A stretch of DNA of 64,000 nucleotides, taken from the NCBI GenBank assembly GCA_020137815.1, contig CM035352.1:2086529-2150528 (forward strand). Reading direction: 5' to 3'. The stretch comes from Hormiphora californensis. Its lineage: Eukaryota > Ctenophora > Tentaculata > Cydippida > Pleurobrachiidae. Below the pieces are notes generated by a model. That model saw only the letters and a program-made list of their open reading frames with translations. It made no database searches and had not been told where the DNA came from. Position 1 is the first letter of the stretch. Each line of letters starts with the position of its first letter. A program made the translations under genes and the position numbers. Shown piece after piece: positions 12,800-23,459 of this stretch.

Positions 12800-13795
12800 G
12801 ACGGCGCTATTCAGTAGAATGAGGTTAAATATTGAAAATAAGTTCAACAAGAATATTTGCACTATGTTTCCATAGTGCTGCGTTTCCCTGACTTGATTTC
12901 ATGTGATCTGGCGTCTAATTAGCTAATGAGAAAACGGACACTTGAGAGCGGATACATTAGCAGCGTTATGTGATCTTCAAAACTCTTAAAAACTTGGTAT
13001 TGAAGGGTTACATAGCAGGATGGCGCCATCACGTTTTTATTGATAAAGTTCATGGAGGAAGTTCCTGAAAAGCCGCACACACATAGTATTTTGGCTACGC
13101 GGCCTCACGTAGAGGAGGGTCTCATATGAGACAAATGTGGCTTTGGGATTTCACCGCGAGAAATCCCAAAGCCGCATCTAAACCCTTTATGATCTTTTTA
13201 GCACACGTGCTAAAACGATCATCCGGATGAATGTCCGAAGGGCATTCACCCGGGCAGGGAAAAAATAGGGACGACATGTTTAAAAATTCTACAACAGTTG
13301 CTAGAACAGCCCCAAACTAAATATTGACTTTTATTAGATTTTTATTTCCCCAATTGGCAATTCGGAATTCCCATGGTCATAACTCATATCTAGTTATTCT
13401 AGAGTCTAGGCTATAAATTTCAAAACTAGACAGACTTGGTCTCGTGACCGGCGAAGAAATTCTTTGTCCACTGTGTCCAGGAATCACTTCTCAGCCGGGA
13501 TAGATCAAAGCAGGAAATCTGGACTCGCTCACACGAAATTGGAAAATTTTAAATTCTAGCCTAGAATTTCTAGGTGTCTTGCATTGTTAACAACCCACCG
13601 CCCACGATTTTCGCGGGTTAGCGCAGAGTTAGGGCCTGGTTAGGACTGAGGGTTATTTTTGGAGTTGTCGACTGTTCTAAAAAACGGGGCCGAGACAACT
13701 AAAGTCTGTTTCAAGCGACTTGACCCGGAATTCTTGGAATTTGGCGCATTGCGCGTGTATTTACAAAGGGGATATCCTGAATTTCCAGGTAATCC
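12800..13795. other. COPB1 upstream region with a run of hairpins
   Basis: No exon was seen. The COPB1 promoter must lie just above 12799 but no clear TATA box was found. Three successive inverted repeats occur at about 13138-13256: GGCTTTGGGATTTC with GAAATCCCAAAGCC, TTTTAGCAC with GTGCTAAAA, and GTGAATG-type arms around TCCGAAGGG. From about 13700 the DNA matches, in inverse orientation, sequence at 15580-15610 and so belongs to the outer arm of the neighbouring foldback complex. Confidence 0.5.
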
Positions 13796-15122
13796 ATGGA
13801 ATTCTTGCTTGGACCCGGAACTTTTGGGGGGAAAGCCAATTTCATCACCAATTGGTAGTCCAATGGGTACTTGATCACCAAAAAAAAGTTTCAATCTCAA
13901 TTTTTAGGGGAAGTCACCTAAATTGGGCCTAATTGATTACAGGGTAATTACATGGTAAACCCAAACCGTAAATCAACTTAGGAATGGAGTTAAGTAAAAA
14001 ACAAGGGCACTAAAATGTGTAGCGTCTTCGCATTAGTGGGGTAGGTGCCGGAATTAAGTCTCTATCTCATCTGGTTAATGAGATAATTGGATAATTAGGT
14101 CAGCGCATAGCCGTTTTGGCCATATATGGCTATAGCCATGTTAGGAAAGGAGTAGAGACAAAACCGAGGGCACTAAGATGATCAGCGTCCTCGAGTTAGT
14201 GGGGGTAGGTGCTAAAAGTAAGTCTCTATCTCATCTGGTTAATTAGATAATTGGATAATTAGGTGTGAAAATAACCGTTTTTGGATGTATGGCTATAGCC
14301 ACTTAGGAATGGTTTAGAGAATTTTCACTGGTGCCATCTTGTAGGAAATGGCCAAGTTATGGGGGGTCTATGTCGGACTTTTAAGCTCTATCTTCAACCG
14401 TTTAGCTGTTATTTGGCTTTAAAAGTGGTTAAATGGACAAAAAATGAGCAAAAAACGCACTAATTACCCCTTTTTTTGCCCATTTCAGCACCAAATAACG
14501 GCTAAACGGTTGAAGATAGAGTTTAAAAGTCCGACATAGACCCCCCATAACTTGGCCATTTCCTACAAGATGGCACCAGTGAAAAGTCTCTAAACCATTC
14601 CTAAGTGGCTATAGCCATACATCCAAAAACGGTTATTTTCACACCTAATTATCCAATTATCTAATTAACCAGATGAGATAGAGACTTAGTTTTAGCACCT
14701 ACCCCCACTAACTCGAGGACGCTGATCATCTTAGTGCCCTCGGTTTTGTCTCTACTCCTTTCCCAACATGGCTATAGCCATATATGGCCAAAACGGCTAT
14801 GCGCTGATCTAATTATCCAATTATCTCATTAACCAGATGTGATAGAGACTTAATTCCGGCACCTACCCCCACTAATGCGAAGACGCTACACATTTTAGTA
14901 CCCTTGTTTTTTACTTAACTCCATTCCTAAGTTGATTTACGGTTTGGGTTTACCATGTAATTACCCTGTAACCAATTAGGCCCAATTTAGGTGACTTCCC
15001 CTGAAAATTGAGATTGAAACTTTTTTTTGGTGATCAAGTACCCCTTGGACTACCAATTGGTGAAGAAATTGGCTTTCCCCCCAAAAGTTCCGGGTTCATC
15101 CCAAATAATACATGAATTCCAT
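13796..15122. mobile_element. 1.33-kb near-perfect palindrome (foldback element)
   Basis: The left arm (about 13796-14460) and right arm (about 14463-15122) are reverse complements with scattered mismatches. For example GGAATTC-CCCGGAACTTTTGGGGGG at the left edge matches CCCCCCAAAAGTTCCGGG at the right. The centre is an A/T-rich turn near 14455-14480 with little spacer. Each arm itself has two subrepeats containing TCTCATCTGGTTAAT and GGCTATAGCCAT. There is no open frame of note. It is probably a non-autonomous foldback transposon. Confidence 0.8.
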
Positions 15123-15420
15123 AGGGATCCCTAAAAAAGTTCAGTATTTACACAGAGTTTACACAGTCTTTACTCAGTCGTTACACCCAGAGCGCCCGCG
15201 CCGCTCTGGGTGTAACGACTGCGTCTTTCGCACTCGATTTGCAGCGTTTTCGGAAACTTTTTTCGCCGCAGCGCTCAATTTTGTCAATTGTGCAGCACAC
15301 AATCCAATATTTTCTTGGAAAAAGCCACTGTGCGCAGCACGCGCCGCTCTGGGTGTAACGACTGAGTAAAGACTGTGTAAACTCTGTGTAAATACTGAAC
15401 TTTTTTAGGGATCCCTATGG
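15119..15420. mobile_element. 302-bp MITE with ~75-bp terminal inverted repeats
   Basis: It begins CCATAGGGATCCCTAAAAAA and ends with the exact complement. The arms run through TTCAGTATTTACACAGAG and ACTCAGTCGTTACACCCAGA and are almost identical over about 75 bp. The middle (15200-15340) is GC-richer and unrelated. It is inserted at the right edge of the 1.33-kb palindrome. Confidence 0.8.
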
Positions 15421-15428
15421 ATTAAAGT

Positions 15429-15572
15429 CCATTTTTTTTCAACTGTTCACCCAAAAACTGAAATTTGATAAAAATTAGAATTTGGGTGGCGCGCGCTATA
15501 CGTTAACATGTGATAACCGCGCAAAACAATTCCGCGCACGACTTTGGGGGGTGAACAGTTGAAAAAAAATGG
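15429..15572. mobile_element. 144-bp MITE with ~24-bp terminal inverted repeats
   Basis: It starts CCATTTTTTTTCAACTGTTC and ends with the reverse complement GAACAGTTGAAAAAAAATGG. The interior contains GC-rich GGCGCGCGC motifs. It sits 8 bp beyond the preceding MITE. It is short and non-coding. Confidence 0.7.
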
Positions 15573-15622
15573 AGTATAAGGAATCTTAGGTCAAGTCGTT
15601 TGAAACGCACTTTAAACGAAAA

Positions 15623-16492
15623 GGTAAGTCGGAAGAACCTGTCCGTTCCTCTCATGAGCGCTCATGAGTGTATCATGAGTGTGTCATGAGTGTATCATGA
15701 GTGTATCATGAGCGCTCATGAGACGTTTTTAGGTGTTTCAACGTCTCATGAGCGCTCATGAGTGTATCATGAGTGTGTCATGAGTGTATCATGAGCGCTC
15801 ATGAGTGCTCATGAGACCTTGCTCATGAGCGCTCATGAGACATATGTCTCATCCCATCTCTGTTTCAATGTCTCATGAGCGCTCATGAGACGTTTTGACC
15901 TACATGTGCTCATGAGTGTATCATGAGACATGTCTCATGAGACATATGTCTCATGAGACGTTAGGGTTATGGTTATGGTTGGGTTTAGGGTTGGGCTAGG
16001 GTTAGGGCTTTCCTTTAGGTCTAGGGACCTGTAGAGGGTAGGGCTAGGTCCAAGCCTTTGGGTCAACCCTAACCCTATCCCTACGGGTCCCTAGACCTAA
16101 AGGAAAGCCCTAACCCTAGCCCAACCCTAAACCCAACCATAACCCTAACCCTAACGTCTCATGAGACATATGTCTCATGAGACATGTCTCATGATACACT
16201 CATGAGCACATGTAGGTCAAAACGTCTCATGAGCGCTCATGAGACATTGAAACAGAGATGGGATGAGACATATGTCTCATGAGCGCTCATGAGCAAGGTC
16301 TCATGAGCACTCATGAGCGCTCATGATACACTCATGACACACTCATGATACACTCATGAGCGCTCATGAGACGTTGAAACACCTAAAAACGTCTCATGAG
16401 CGCTCATGATACACTCATGATACACTCATGACACACTCATGATACACTCATGAGCGCTCATGAGAGGAACAGACAGGTTCTTCCGACTTACC
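15623..16492. mobile_element. CTCATGAG-rich foldback element with 8-bp target-site duplication
   Basis: It begins GGTAAGTCGGAAGAACCTGT and ends with its reverse complement. Directly outside both ends is AACGAAAA (15615-15622 and 16493-16500), an exact 8-bp duplication. The arms (about 430 bp each) are built from dozens of CTCATGAG, GAGCGCTC and TCATGAGTGTA motifs, themselves palindromic. The centre (about 15960-16150) is an inverted pair of telomere-like TTAGGGTT tracts. No open frame is present. An 8-bp duplication fits hAT-like transposases among known superfamilies, but the terminal sequence is not one I can assign. Confidence 0.88.
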
Positions 16493-16583
16493 AACGAAAA
16501 TCCGGTTTAGTGGGGAAAATGGGGGGGTGCGCGGCGTCGTTTTTCGATTTGCGCGTCGGAGCGCGCTGCACGTTTTGTAGATT

Positions 16584-17426
16584 TTGAAAATTTTTGTCGA
16601 TTTCGAAATGGAACGTACAGATATCTTTGCAGTACTTGATATGAAGACACAGCGTGCGATGGAGCTGTGCTCCGAACCCGGTGCTTCTAGTTGGCTAACT
16701 GCTCGACCGCTGCAGAAACTGGGCCATGAGCTCAACCAGGTTGAGTTTGTCGATGCCATTCGGCTCAGATACGGCTTCCACTTCCCGGACCTGATAGGGA
16801 AATGCGGCTGTGGGGCACAAAACACCAGTGACCACGCCTTGATCTGCAAGGTTGGAGGCTTTGATATGTGGAGACATGACCACCTTCGGGATACCTTAGC
16901 CGATATCCTTCGGTATGCGGGATTTAAACCCGTTAACACTGAACAGCCAATGTTGCCCTGTGACGGATTCAACCTGCCAATCAGTGCAAATATCAAAGCC
17001 GAAGCACGAATGGACATAGTCTGTCGTGGCTTATGGTCTGACATGCAGGCCAGTTTCATGGATGTACGGGTGTTCCATCCTAATGCCCCATCCTACCTGA
17101 AGATGCCCATCACGAACCTGTATAAACAGCACCAAAATCAGAAGAAACTTGCCTATATGCGAAGGGTGCAAGAAGTGGAGCAGGGTTCCTTCACGCCCCT
17201 CGTATTCTCCACGTCGGGAGGTTTTGCCGGAGAAGTAGGGAAGGTTTTGGAGCGAGCGGCCAGGAAGATCTGTGACAGGCACAAGGAGAGTTACGCTGAA
17301 ACCATGTCCTTCATCCGAGAAAAGACACGATTCAGTTTGTTAAGATCAACTCTTGTTGCGCTTCGGGGAACCAAGAGAAGGGTTGTCCCAGTCAGTGTGG
17401 AAGATGTAGACTTTCGAGACAAGTGA
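16584..17426 (+). mobile_element. Retroelement C-terminal fragment (CCHC-type finger plus nuclease-like domain)
   Basis: An intact 280-residue frame has no upstream partner. It shows CGCGAQNTSDHALIC, a C-x-C-x7-H-x3-C pattern, then RHDHLRDTLADIL, then ARMDIV and FMDVRVFHPNAPS, followed by a helical K/R-rich segment (YKQHQNQKKLAYMRRVQEVE) and SFTPLVFSTSGG. A Cys/His finger followed by a D...D-x-R nuclease-like core resembles the C-terminus of retrotransposons carrying a restriction-like endonuclease. The same block is widespread in invertebrate retroelement polyproteins. The reverse transcriptase is absent, and the fragment starts about 80 bp after the target duplication of the foldback element. 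Family call is moderate; mobile-element origin is likely. Confidence 0.65.
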
Positions 17427-18190
17427 GCAGAGAGAGGGAGTATGAGAGTATGACGGTGTGTGGGTAATTTATTATAATTTATTGTTTTCTAAAATCTGTA
17501 AAAATCTCCAAATTTCGTCGTTTTCGTGATTTCGAAATTCCAAGCTCAATTTGACCCAGACTTTTTTAAAAAAGTGTGCATTTTTAAAAAAAAGTGTGCA
17601 TTTTTGTTTTGACTTTTGCTTTCCTAAGAACGACTTCCCAAACAATAAAAAACCTTCGGAAAGGCGAATTTATGATTCTCCCGTCATTGATAAGTAAAAA
17701 ATGCCAGCAAACAGTCTATGGTATGCGATTGGTTGTCCTCTGACCGTCAGGCCCTATTTGGAATTCTGGAAAAAAAGGGCATATATGGCGTCTGGCGAGT
17801 ACTAAACTTTGCAGTTACTATAAAATTGATGGAAGAGGTGGAGTTGGAGGGTTATGTGAATAAAAAAGGTTTGTTCTAGCCTCTAGGTATTGACTTCAAG
17901 CCACGGCTCTCTTTTCATTTCTTCCCCTTCTTGTCAGCACGGGTCCACTGACAGAAGTGTCAAAATGGGTAATGGGCTACCAAAAACGAATTTCTAACGA
18001 CCAAATCCCATTCAGGAGTACCTCTGGCTATTAATTAATTAATGTGCCACCACCGGGCACCGAGAGTTACGATGGTGTGTTCGACTACCACATGCGGCAT
18101 GGGACAGTCCACTTCTTCTGTTGACCCTCATCTGGATATATCTCCATGATAGGTTAGTGTGTTATGCGTACAGCTACCCCAAGCGCCACT
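17427..18190. other. Unique-looking non-coding DNA before the satellites
   Basis: No gene was found. AT-rich sequence with a repeated AAAAAAGTGTGCATTTTT pair (about 17568-17605) may be the 3' tail of the preceding retroelement fragment. TTAATTAATTAAT occurs near 18032. Confidence 0.4.
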
Positions 18191-19905
18191 ACCCCTTCCC
18201 TTCCCTTCCCTTCCCTTCCCTTCCCTTCCCTTCCCTTCCCTTCCCTTCCCTTCCCTTCCCTTCCCTTCCCTTCCCTTCCCTTCCCTTCCCTTCCCTTCCC
18301 TTCCCTTCCCTTCCCTTCCCTTCCCTTCCCTTCCCTTCCCTTCCCTTCCCTTCCTTCCCTTCCCTTCCCTTCCCTTCCCTTCCCTTCCCTTCCCTTCCCT
18401 TCCCTTCCCTTCCCTTCCCTTCCCTTCCCTTCCCTTCCCTTCCCTTCCCTTCCTTCCCTTCCCTTCCCTTCCCTTCCCTTCCCTTCCCTTCCCTTCCCTT
18501 CCCTTCCCTTCCCTTCCCTTCCCTTCCCTTCCCTTCCCTTCCCTTCCCTTCCCTTCCCTTCCCTTCCCTTCCCTTCCCTTCCCTTCCCTTCCCTTCCCTT
18601 CCCTTCCCTTCCCTTCCCTTCCCTTCCCTTCCCTTCCCTTCCCTTCCTTCCCTTCCCTTCCCTTCCCTTCCCTTCCCTTCCCTTCCCTTCCCTTCCCTTC
18701 CCTTCCCTTCCCTTCCCTTCCCTTCCCTTCCCTTCCCTTCCCTTCCCTTCCCTTCCCTTCCCTTCCCTTCCCTTCCCTTCCCTTCCCTTCCCTTCCCTTC
18801 CCTTCCCTTCCCTTCCCTTCCCTTCCCTTCCCTTCCCTTCCCTTCCCTTCCCTTCCCTTCCCTTCCCTTCCCTTCCCTTCCCTTCCCTTCCCTTCCCTTC
18901 CCTTCCCTTCCCTTCCCTTCCCTTCCCTTCCCTTCCCTTCCCTTCCCTTCCCTTCCCTTCCCTTCCCTTCCCTTCCCTTCCCTTCCCTTCCCTTCCCTTC
19001 CCTTCCCTTCCCTTCCCTTCCCTTCCCTTCCCTTCCCTTCCCTTCCCTTCCCTTCCCTTCCCTTCCTTCCCTTCCCTTCCCTTCCCTTCCCTTCCCTTCC
19101 CTTCCCTTCCCTTCCCTTCCCTTCCCTTCCCTTCCCTTCCCTTCCCTTCCCTTCCCTTCCCTTCCTTCCCTTCCCTTCCCTTCCCTTCCCTTCCCTTCCC
19201 TTCCCTTCCCTTCCCTTCCCTTCCTTCCCTTCCCTTCCCTTCCCTTCCCTTCCCTTCCCTTCCCTTCCCTTCCCTTCCCTTCCCTTCCCTTCCCTTCCCT
19301 TCCCTTCCCTTCCCTTCCCTTCCCTTCCCTTCCTTCCCTTCCCTTCCCTTCCCTTCCCTTCCCTTCCCTTCCCTTCCCTTCCCTTCCTTCCCTTCCCTTC
19401 CCTTCCCTTCCCTTCCCTTCCCCCTTCCCTTCCCCTTCCTTCCCTTCCCTTCCCTACCCTTCCTTCCCTTCCCTTCCTTCCCTTCCCTTCCTTCCTTCCC
19501 CCTTCCCCCTTTTCCTTCCCTCCCTTCCCTTCCCCTTCCCTTCCCTCCTTCCCTTCCCTTCCCTTCCCTTCCTTCCCTTCCCCTTCCTTCCCTTCCCCTT
19601 CCTTCCCTTCCTCCCTTCCCTTCCCTTCCCTTCCCTTCCCTTTCCCTTCCCTTCCCCTTTCCCTTCCCTCCCTCCCTTCCCTTCCCTTCCCTTCCCTCCC
19701 TTCCCTTCCCCTTCCCTTCTCTTCCCCCTTTCCTTCCCTCTCCTTCCCTTCCCTTCCCTTCCCCCTTCCCTTCCCTTCTCTTCCCCTCCCTTCTCTTCCC
19801 CTCCCTTCTCTTCGCCCTCCCTTCTCTTCCCCTCCCTTCCCTTCCCCTCCCTTGCCCCTCTCTCTGTCCCCCCCTTCTCTTCCCCTCCCTTCTCTTCCCC
19901 TCCCT
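18191..19905. repeat. 1.7-kb CCCTT pentanucleotide array (AAGGG on the minus strand)
   Basis: From 18191 to about 19420 the plus strand is almost pure TTCCC with single-unit slips (TTCC). It then decays to variants such as TTCCCC, TTCTC and CCTCCC up to about 19905. It is perfect polypyrimidine on one strand and polypurine on the other. All three plus frames stay open because the repeat lacks stops; the PFPSL proteins are artefacts. The array may be collapsed or expanded in the assembly. Confidence 0.97.
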
Positions 19906-19910
19906 TCCTC

Positions 19911-21105
19911 CCTAAATTCTCCCTAAATTTATCCCTAATTTATCCCTAATTTATTCCTAATTTATTCCTAATTTATCCATAATTTATCCTTAAATTCTCC
20001 CTAAATTCTCCCTAAATTCTCCCTAAATTCTCCCTAATTTATCCCTAATTTATCCCTAATTTATTCCTAATTTATCCCTAAATTCTCCCTAAATTCTCCC
20101 TAAATTCTCCCTAAATTCTCCCTAATTTATTCCTAATTTATTCCTAATTTATCCCTAATTTATCCCTAAATTCTCCCTAAATTCTCCCTAAATTCTCCCT
20201 AAACTCTCCCTAAATTCCCCCTAAATTCTCCCTAAATTCTCCCTAATTTATTCCTAATTTATTCCTAATTTATCCCTAAATTCTCCCTAAATTCTCCCTA
20301 AATTCTCCCTAATTAATTCCTAATTTATTCCTAATTTATCCCTAATTTATCCCTAAATTCTCCCTAAATTCTCCCTAAATTCTCCCTAAACTCTCCCTAA
20401 ATTCTCCCTAAATTCTCCCTAAATTCTCCCTAATTTATTCCTAATTTATTCCTAATTTATTCCTAATTTATCCCTAAATTCTCCCTAAATTCTCCCTAAT
20501 TTATTCCTAATTTATTCCTAATTTATTCCTAATTTATTCCTAATTTTTCACTAAATTCTCCCTAAATTCTCCCTAAATTCTCCCTAAATTCTACCTAAAT
20601 TCTCCCTAAATTCTCCCTAATTTATCCCTAATTTATTCCTAATTTATTCCTAATTTTTCCCTAAATTCTCCCTAAATTCTCCCTAAATTCTCCCTAAATT
20701 CTCCCTAAATTCTCCCTAAATTCTTCCTAAATTCTCCCTAAATTCTCCGTAAATTCTCCCTAAATTCTCCTTAATTTATTCCTAATGTATCCCTAATTTA
20801 TCCCTAATTTCCCCTAATTTCTCCCTAATTTCCCCTAATTTCTAAATTCTACCTAAATTCTCCCTAAATTCTCCCTAATTTATCCCTAATTTATCCCTAA
20901 TTTATTCCTAATTTATCCCTAAATTCTCCCTAAATTCTCCCTAAATTCTCCCTAAATTCTCCCTAAATTCTCCCTAAATTCTCCCTAAATTCTCCCTAAA
21001 TTCTCCGTAAATTCTCCCTAAATTCTCCTTAATTTATTCCTAATGTATCCCTAATTTATCCCTAATTTCCCCTAATTTCTCCCTAATTTCCCCTAATTTG
21101 GTAAC
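19911..21105. repeat. 11-bp satellite array, CCCTAA plus ATTCT or TTTAT
   Basis: About 105 units of two 11-bp types, CCCTAAATTCT and CCCTAATTTAT, alternate in blocks, with TCCTAATTTAT variants. A block of roughly 200 bp near 20830-21090 repeats an earlier block, indicating higher-order structure. It abuts the CCCTT array without a spacer. Each unit carries CCCTAA, the telomere hexamer, but spaced by five other bases, so it is not telomeric DNA. Confidence 0.93.
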
Positions 21106-22603
21106 TTCTTCTGTTATTGTAACCCCTAATCCACAATTCCCTTTGTAGGTGTGATTAGAGGAGTGGTGACTGTAATCCTTTAAATTGTTGGATTCTTGCT
21201 ATTTAATTGATGAGAGACAGGAAAACACAGCTATATATACCGCAAAGTGATGGAGCACATCTTGGTCCAGATAGATCAGCCATCGGGTGTATCTTTTGCC
21301 CAGCTTATTATACTGTTTACTTCAATGGACTGTTTTTTAATTTTTATAGATGTGTGATGGGGGGAGGGCTCCCGTATTAAAACCTTATTTCCGAGAGTGC
21401 TCGGATGTACATGATAAATGCGCTCTCTGTCGCCAAAAGTACACTGTGCTATAAGGCACTTAAAACAACCAATTACTTCAGTAGTGTCCTCTCCCTCAGT
21501 CTTCCTCTGAACCCTCGAAGTGAAAGAGTGACACTCCTCGCCATGGAAAAAGATAATCTCAAGCGAATTTAACTCACAATCTTTGTATCTTTGTTCCGCA
21601 AGAAGCGGGAGAATTCTCTCTTGTATATAAATGTGATGATGTTTTAAATTGTTTATGTTTTTAATATATTTGCAGTGTTTACCATTTTATTATCCATATC
21701 AGTTTAAGTTACTGGTAAACAAATACAATGAATAGTGTCGTTGAATAATTAAAACATGTGTGTAGATAATTATCTGTCTTTCTCTCTGTCTCTCCCTACC
21801 CCTCTCTACCTCTCTCTCACCCTCTTACTCGATTTCTATCTCCATTCAAACATGTTTTAAACTGTGAGTTTGATATCGGATTACTGAAACCTTGGAAATG
21901 GTCATGAAATGAGGAAGAAATTATCAAACATGATTTAGACTATAATTGCCAGTGCTCTGTCTGGATGAAATCTGTCCAAAATAAGGTCTACTTTCCTTGC
22001 GCGCGATAGTCATAGGTCTTGCGCGCGATGAAAGTAAGCATTGTTATCGTTCTAAAAAGACGCGCACCCATGCAAGGCGCCCTAGGCTCAAAAGCCTAAT
22101 TTGAAACCTATTTTGATCAAATTTTAAACTGTATCTTGTGAACACATAAATTTAAAACACTAAGGTTTTTACTAGACTCAAATCCGATCTATCAATCAGA
22201 AATAAGAGGCATTTGTCCGTTTAACTGGCAAACAGGGGTTTAATTGGCTTCAATTAGTCATTTGACCCGGGTACAAACACTTTTTGAAAAATTTTTTTCC
22301 ACAGATCTGTTCATAAACTACCCTTCTTCACTCCTGAATAGGTCACAAAAACGTGCCTTTTTGGGGGGGTATTTTCCCCACTAGTTGTACTGGATAGGAT
22401 TGCGACGCGCATGCGACGCGCATTTTTCTAATGCAGCGCAAAAAGTTTTTAATTTTTGCCGTTCGCGTTGTCGAAAAAAAATTTAAGTCTTTCAAAATCA
22501 TTTTGGTTTTTCATTCTTGAACTAGTGACCTAAGGATTGAAGACTCAGGCCTCAGAAGAGGACTCGATATGTTCCTCGTCTGGCAGCTCTCACACCTTAT
22601 TTC

Positions 22604-22757
22604 AAACGTGCATATCTCCGGTTCCTGATGAGATAAAGACCCGAAATTTGGAGGTTATGCTGTTATGAAGAACTTGGTATGATCTTCCTAGCCTAACCTC
22701 CTAGTTTCAAGTCTCTATCTCATCAGGAACCGGAAATATGCGCGTTTGAAATAAGGT
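22604..22757. mobile_element. Small inverted-repeat element (MITE-like)
   Basis: The left arm TTTCAAACGTGCATATCTCC, continuing GGTTCCTGATGAGATA, matches the right arm TATCTCATCAGGAACCGG, continuing AAATATGCGCGTTTGAAAT, in reverse complement. The interior repeats the pairing GGAGGTTA with TAACCTCC. Non-coding. Confidence 0.65.
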
Positions 22758-22807
22758 CAAAAAGACCCCCCTCTCCCTTGAATAAAAAATCCGACTTTAA
22801 ACAGTTA

Positions 22808-23036
22808 TCAGGAAGTTTGGACTTGAGCCCCTTCAATTTTAGTCTGTACGGCGGCGCCATACCCCATTTGATTCTCAAATTGGGAATCTGCGACAGTGCG
22901 CTCAGATGGGTCGCGGCGCCAGACAGATTTTAGTCATGTCAAGCCAATCAGAGGCCTTTTTTCGAAATCTAGGCCTCTGATTGGCTCGCAAACCGAAAAA
23001 TGACCACAAATGAAGGGGCTCAAGCCTAAACTTCCC
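22808..23036. mobile_element. Inverted-repeat element with nested inner palindrome
   Basis: The ends TTATCAGGAAGTTTGGACTT (continuing GAGCCCCTT) and AAGGGGCTCAAGCCTAAACT (continuing TCCCGATAA) are reverse complements. An inner pair, AAGCCAATCAGAGGCC and GGCCTCTGATTGGCT, lies around 22938-22984. It is probably a MITE. Confidence 0.6.
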
Positions 23037-23418
23037 GATAAGAAAGCTTATTCCGGTTGCGTTGGATTCGTCTCGAAAAGGATATTCAGAAAAGCTCATC
23101 TCCGTGCTCCTAGGGGTTTCAGACCACAGTCACAGTGCTGCTTGTAGTCGTATTACCGTAATAGAAATACAGTAAGGAGACACGCACGTTGCATAACCCA
23201 CAGCAAAAAGTGCATGTGTTCAGCACGTACTAGCGCCCTGATTGGCCACGGTTGCGTGTCGTCTTACTGTATCTCAGTTTTCCATTACCATTTTCCCACT
23301 ACAAGCGATCGTGATAGACCCTAGCCGACGTCCAAACAATAAGTGGCACGTCCCAGGGTTGGTTGACAGGTTACAAAACTCGATTTATTAATTACAATTT
23401 ACCTGGTAAGAGTTTGCT

Positions 23419-23427
23419 TTATATAAC
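23419..23427 (+). promoter_or_regulatory. Candidate TATA box of the Ig receptor gene
   Basis: TTTATATAAC lies about 35-40 bases before the ATG at 23460. If used it would give a very short 5' leader. No other element was identified, so this is a weak call. Confidence 0.35.
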
Positions 23428-23459
23428 ATCTCATTTTTGGTAGTGTTGGAGACGATAAA

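Larger units (their letters stand above)
21106..23459. other. Upstream region of the Ig receptor gene, no gene seen
   Basis: Mostly AT-rich with no coding frame that could be supported. Two inverted-repeat elements are listed separately (22604-22757 and 22808-23036). GCGCGC motifs occur near 22000-22030 and 22400-22430. The last 100 bases include a TATA-like sequence ahead of the receptor start codon. Confidence 0.5.

Noticed and set aside
15960-16150. Telomere-like TTAGGGTT tracts as an interstitial telomere
   Set aside because: They are degenerate, arranged as an inverted pair at the exact centre of the foldback element, and one half recurs with the element at 51800. They belong to the transposon.
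18121-19949. Three overlapping open frames of about 600 codons (PFPSL proteins)
   Set aside because: They exist only because the CCCTT repeat lacks stop codons in all three frames. There is no start context, splice structure or other domain.
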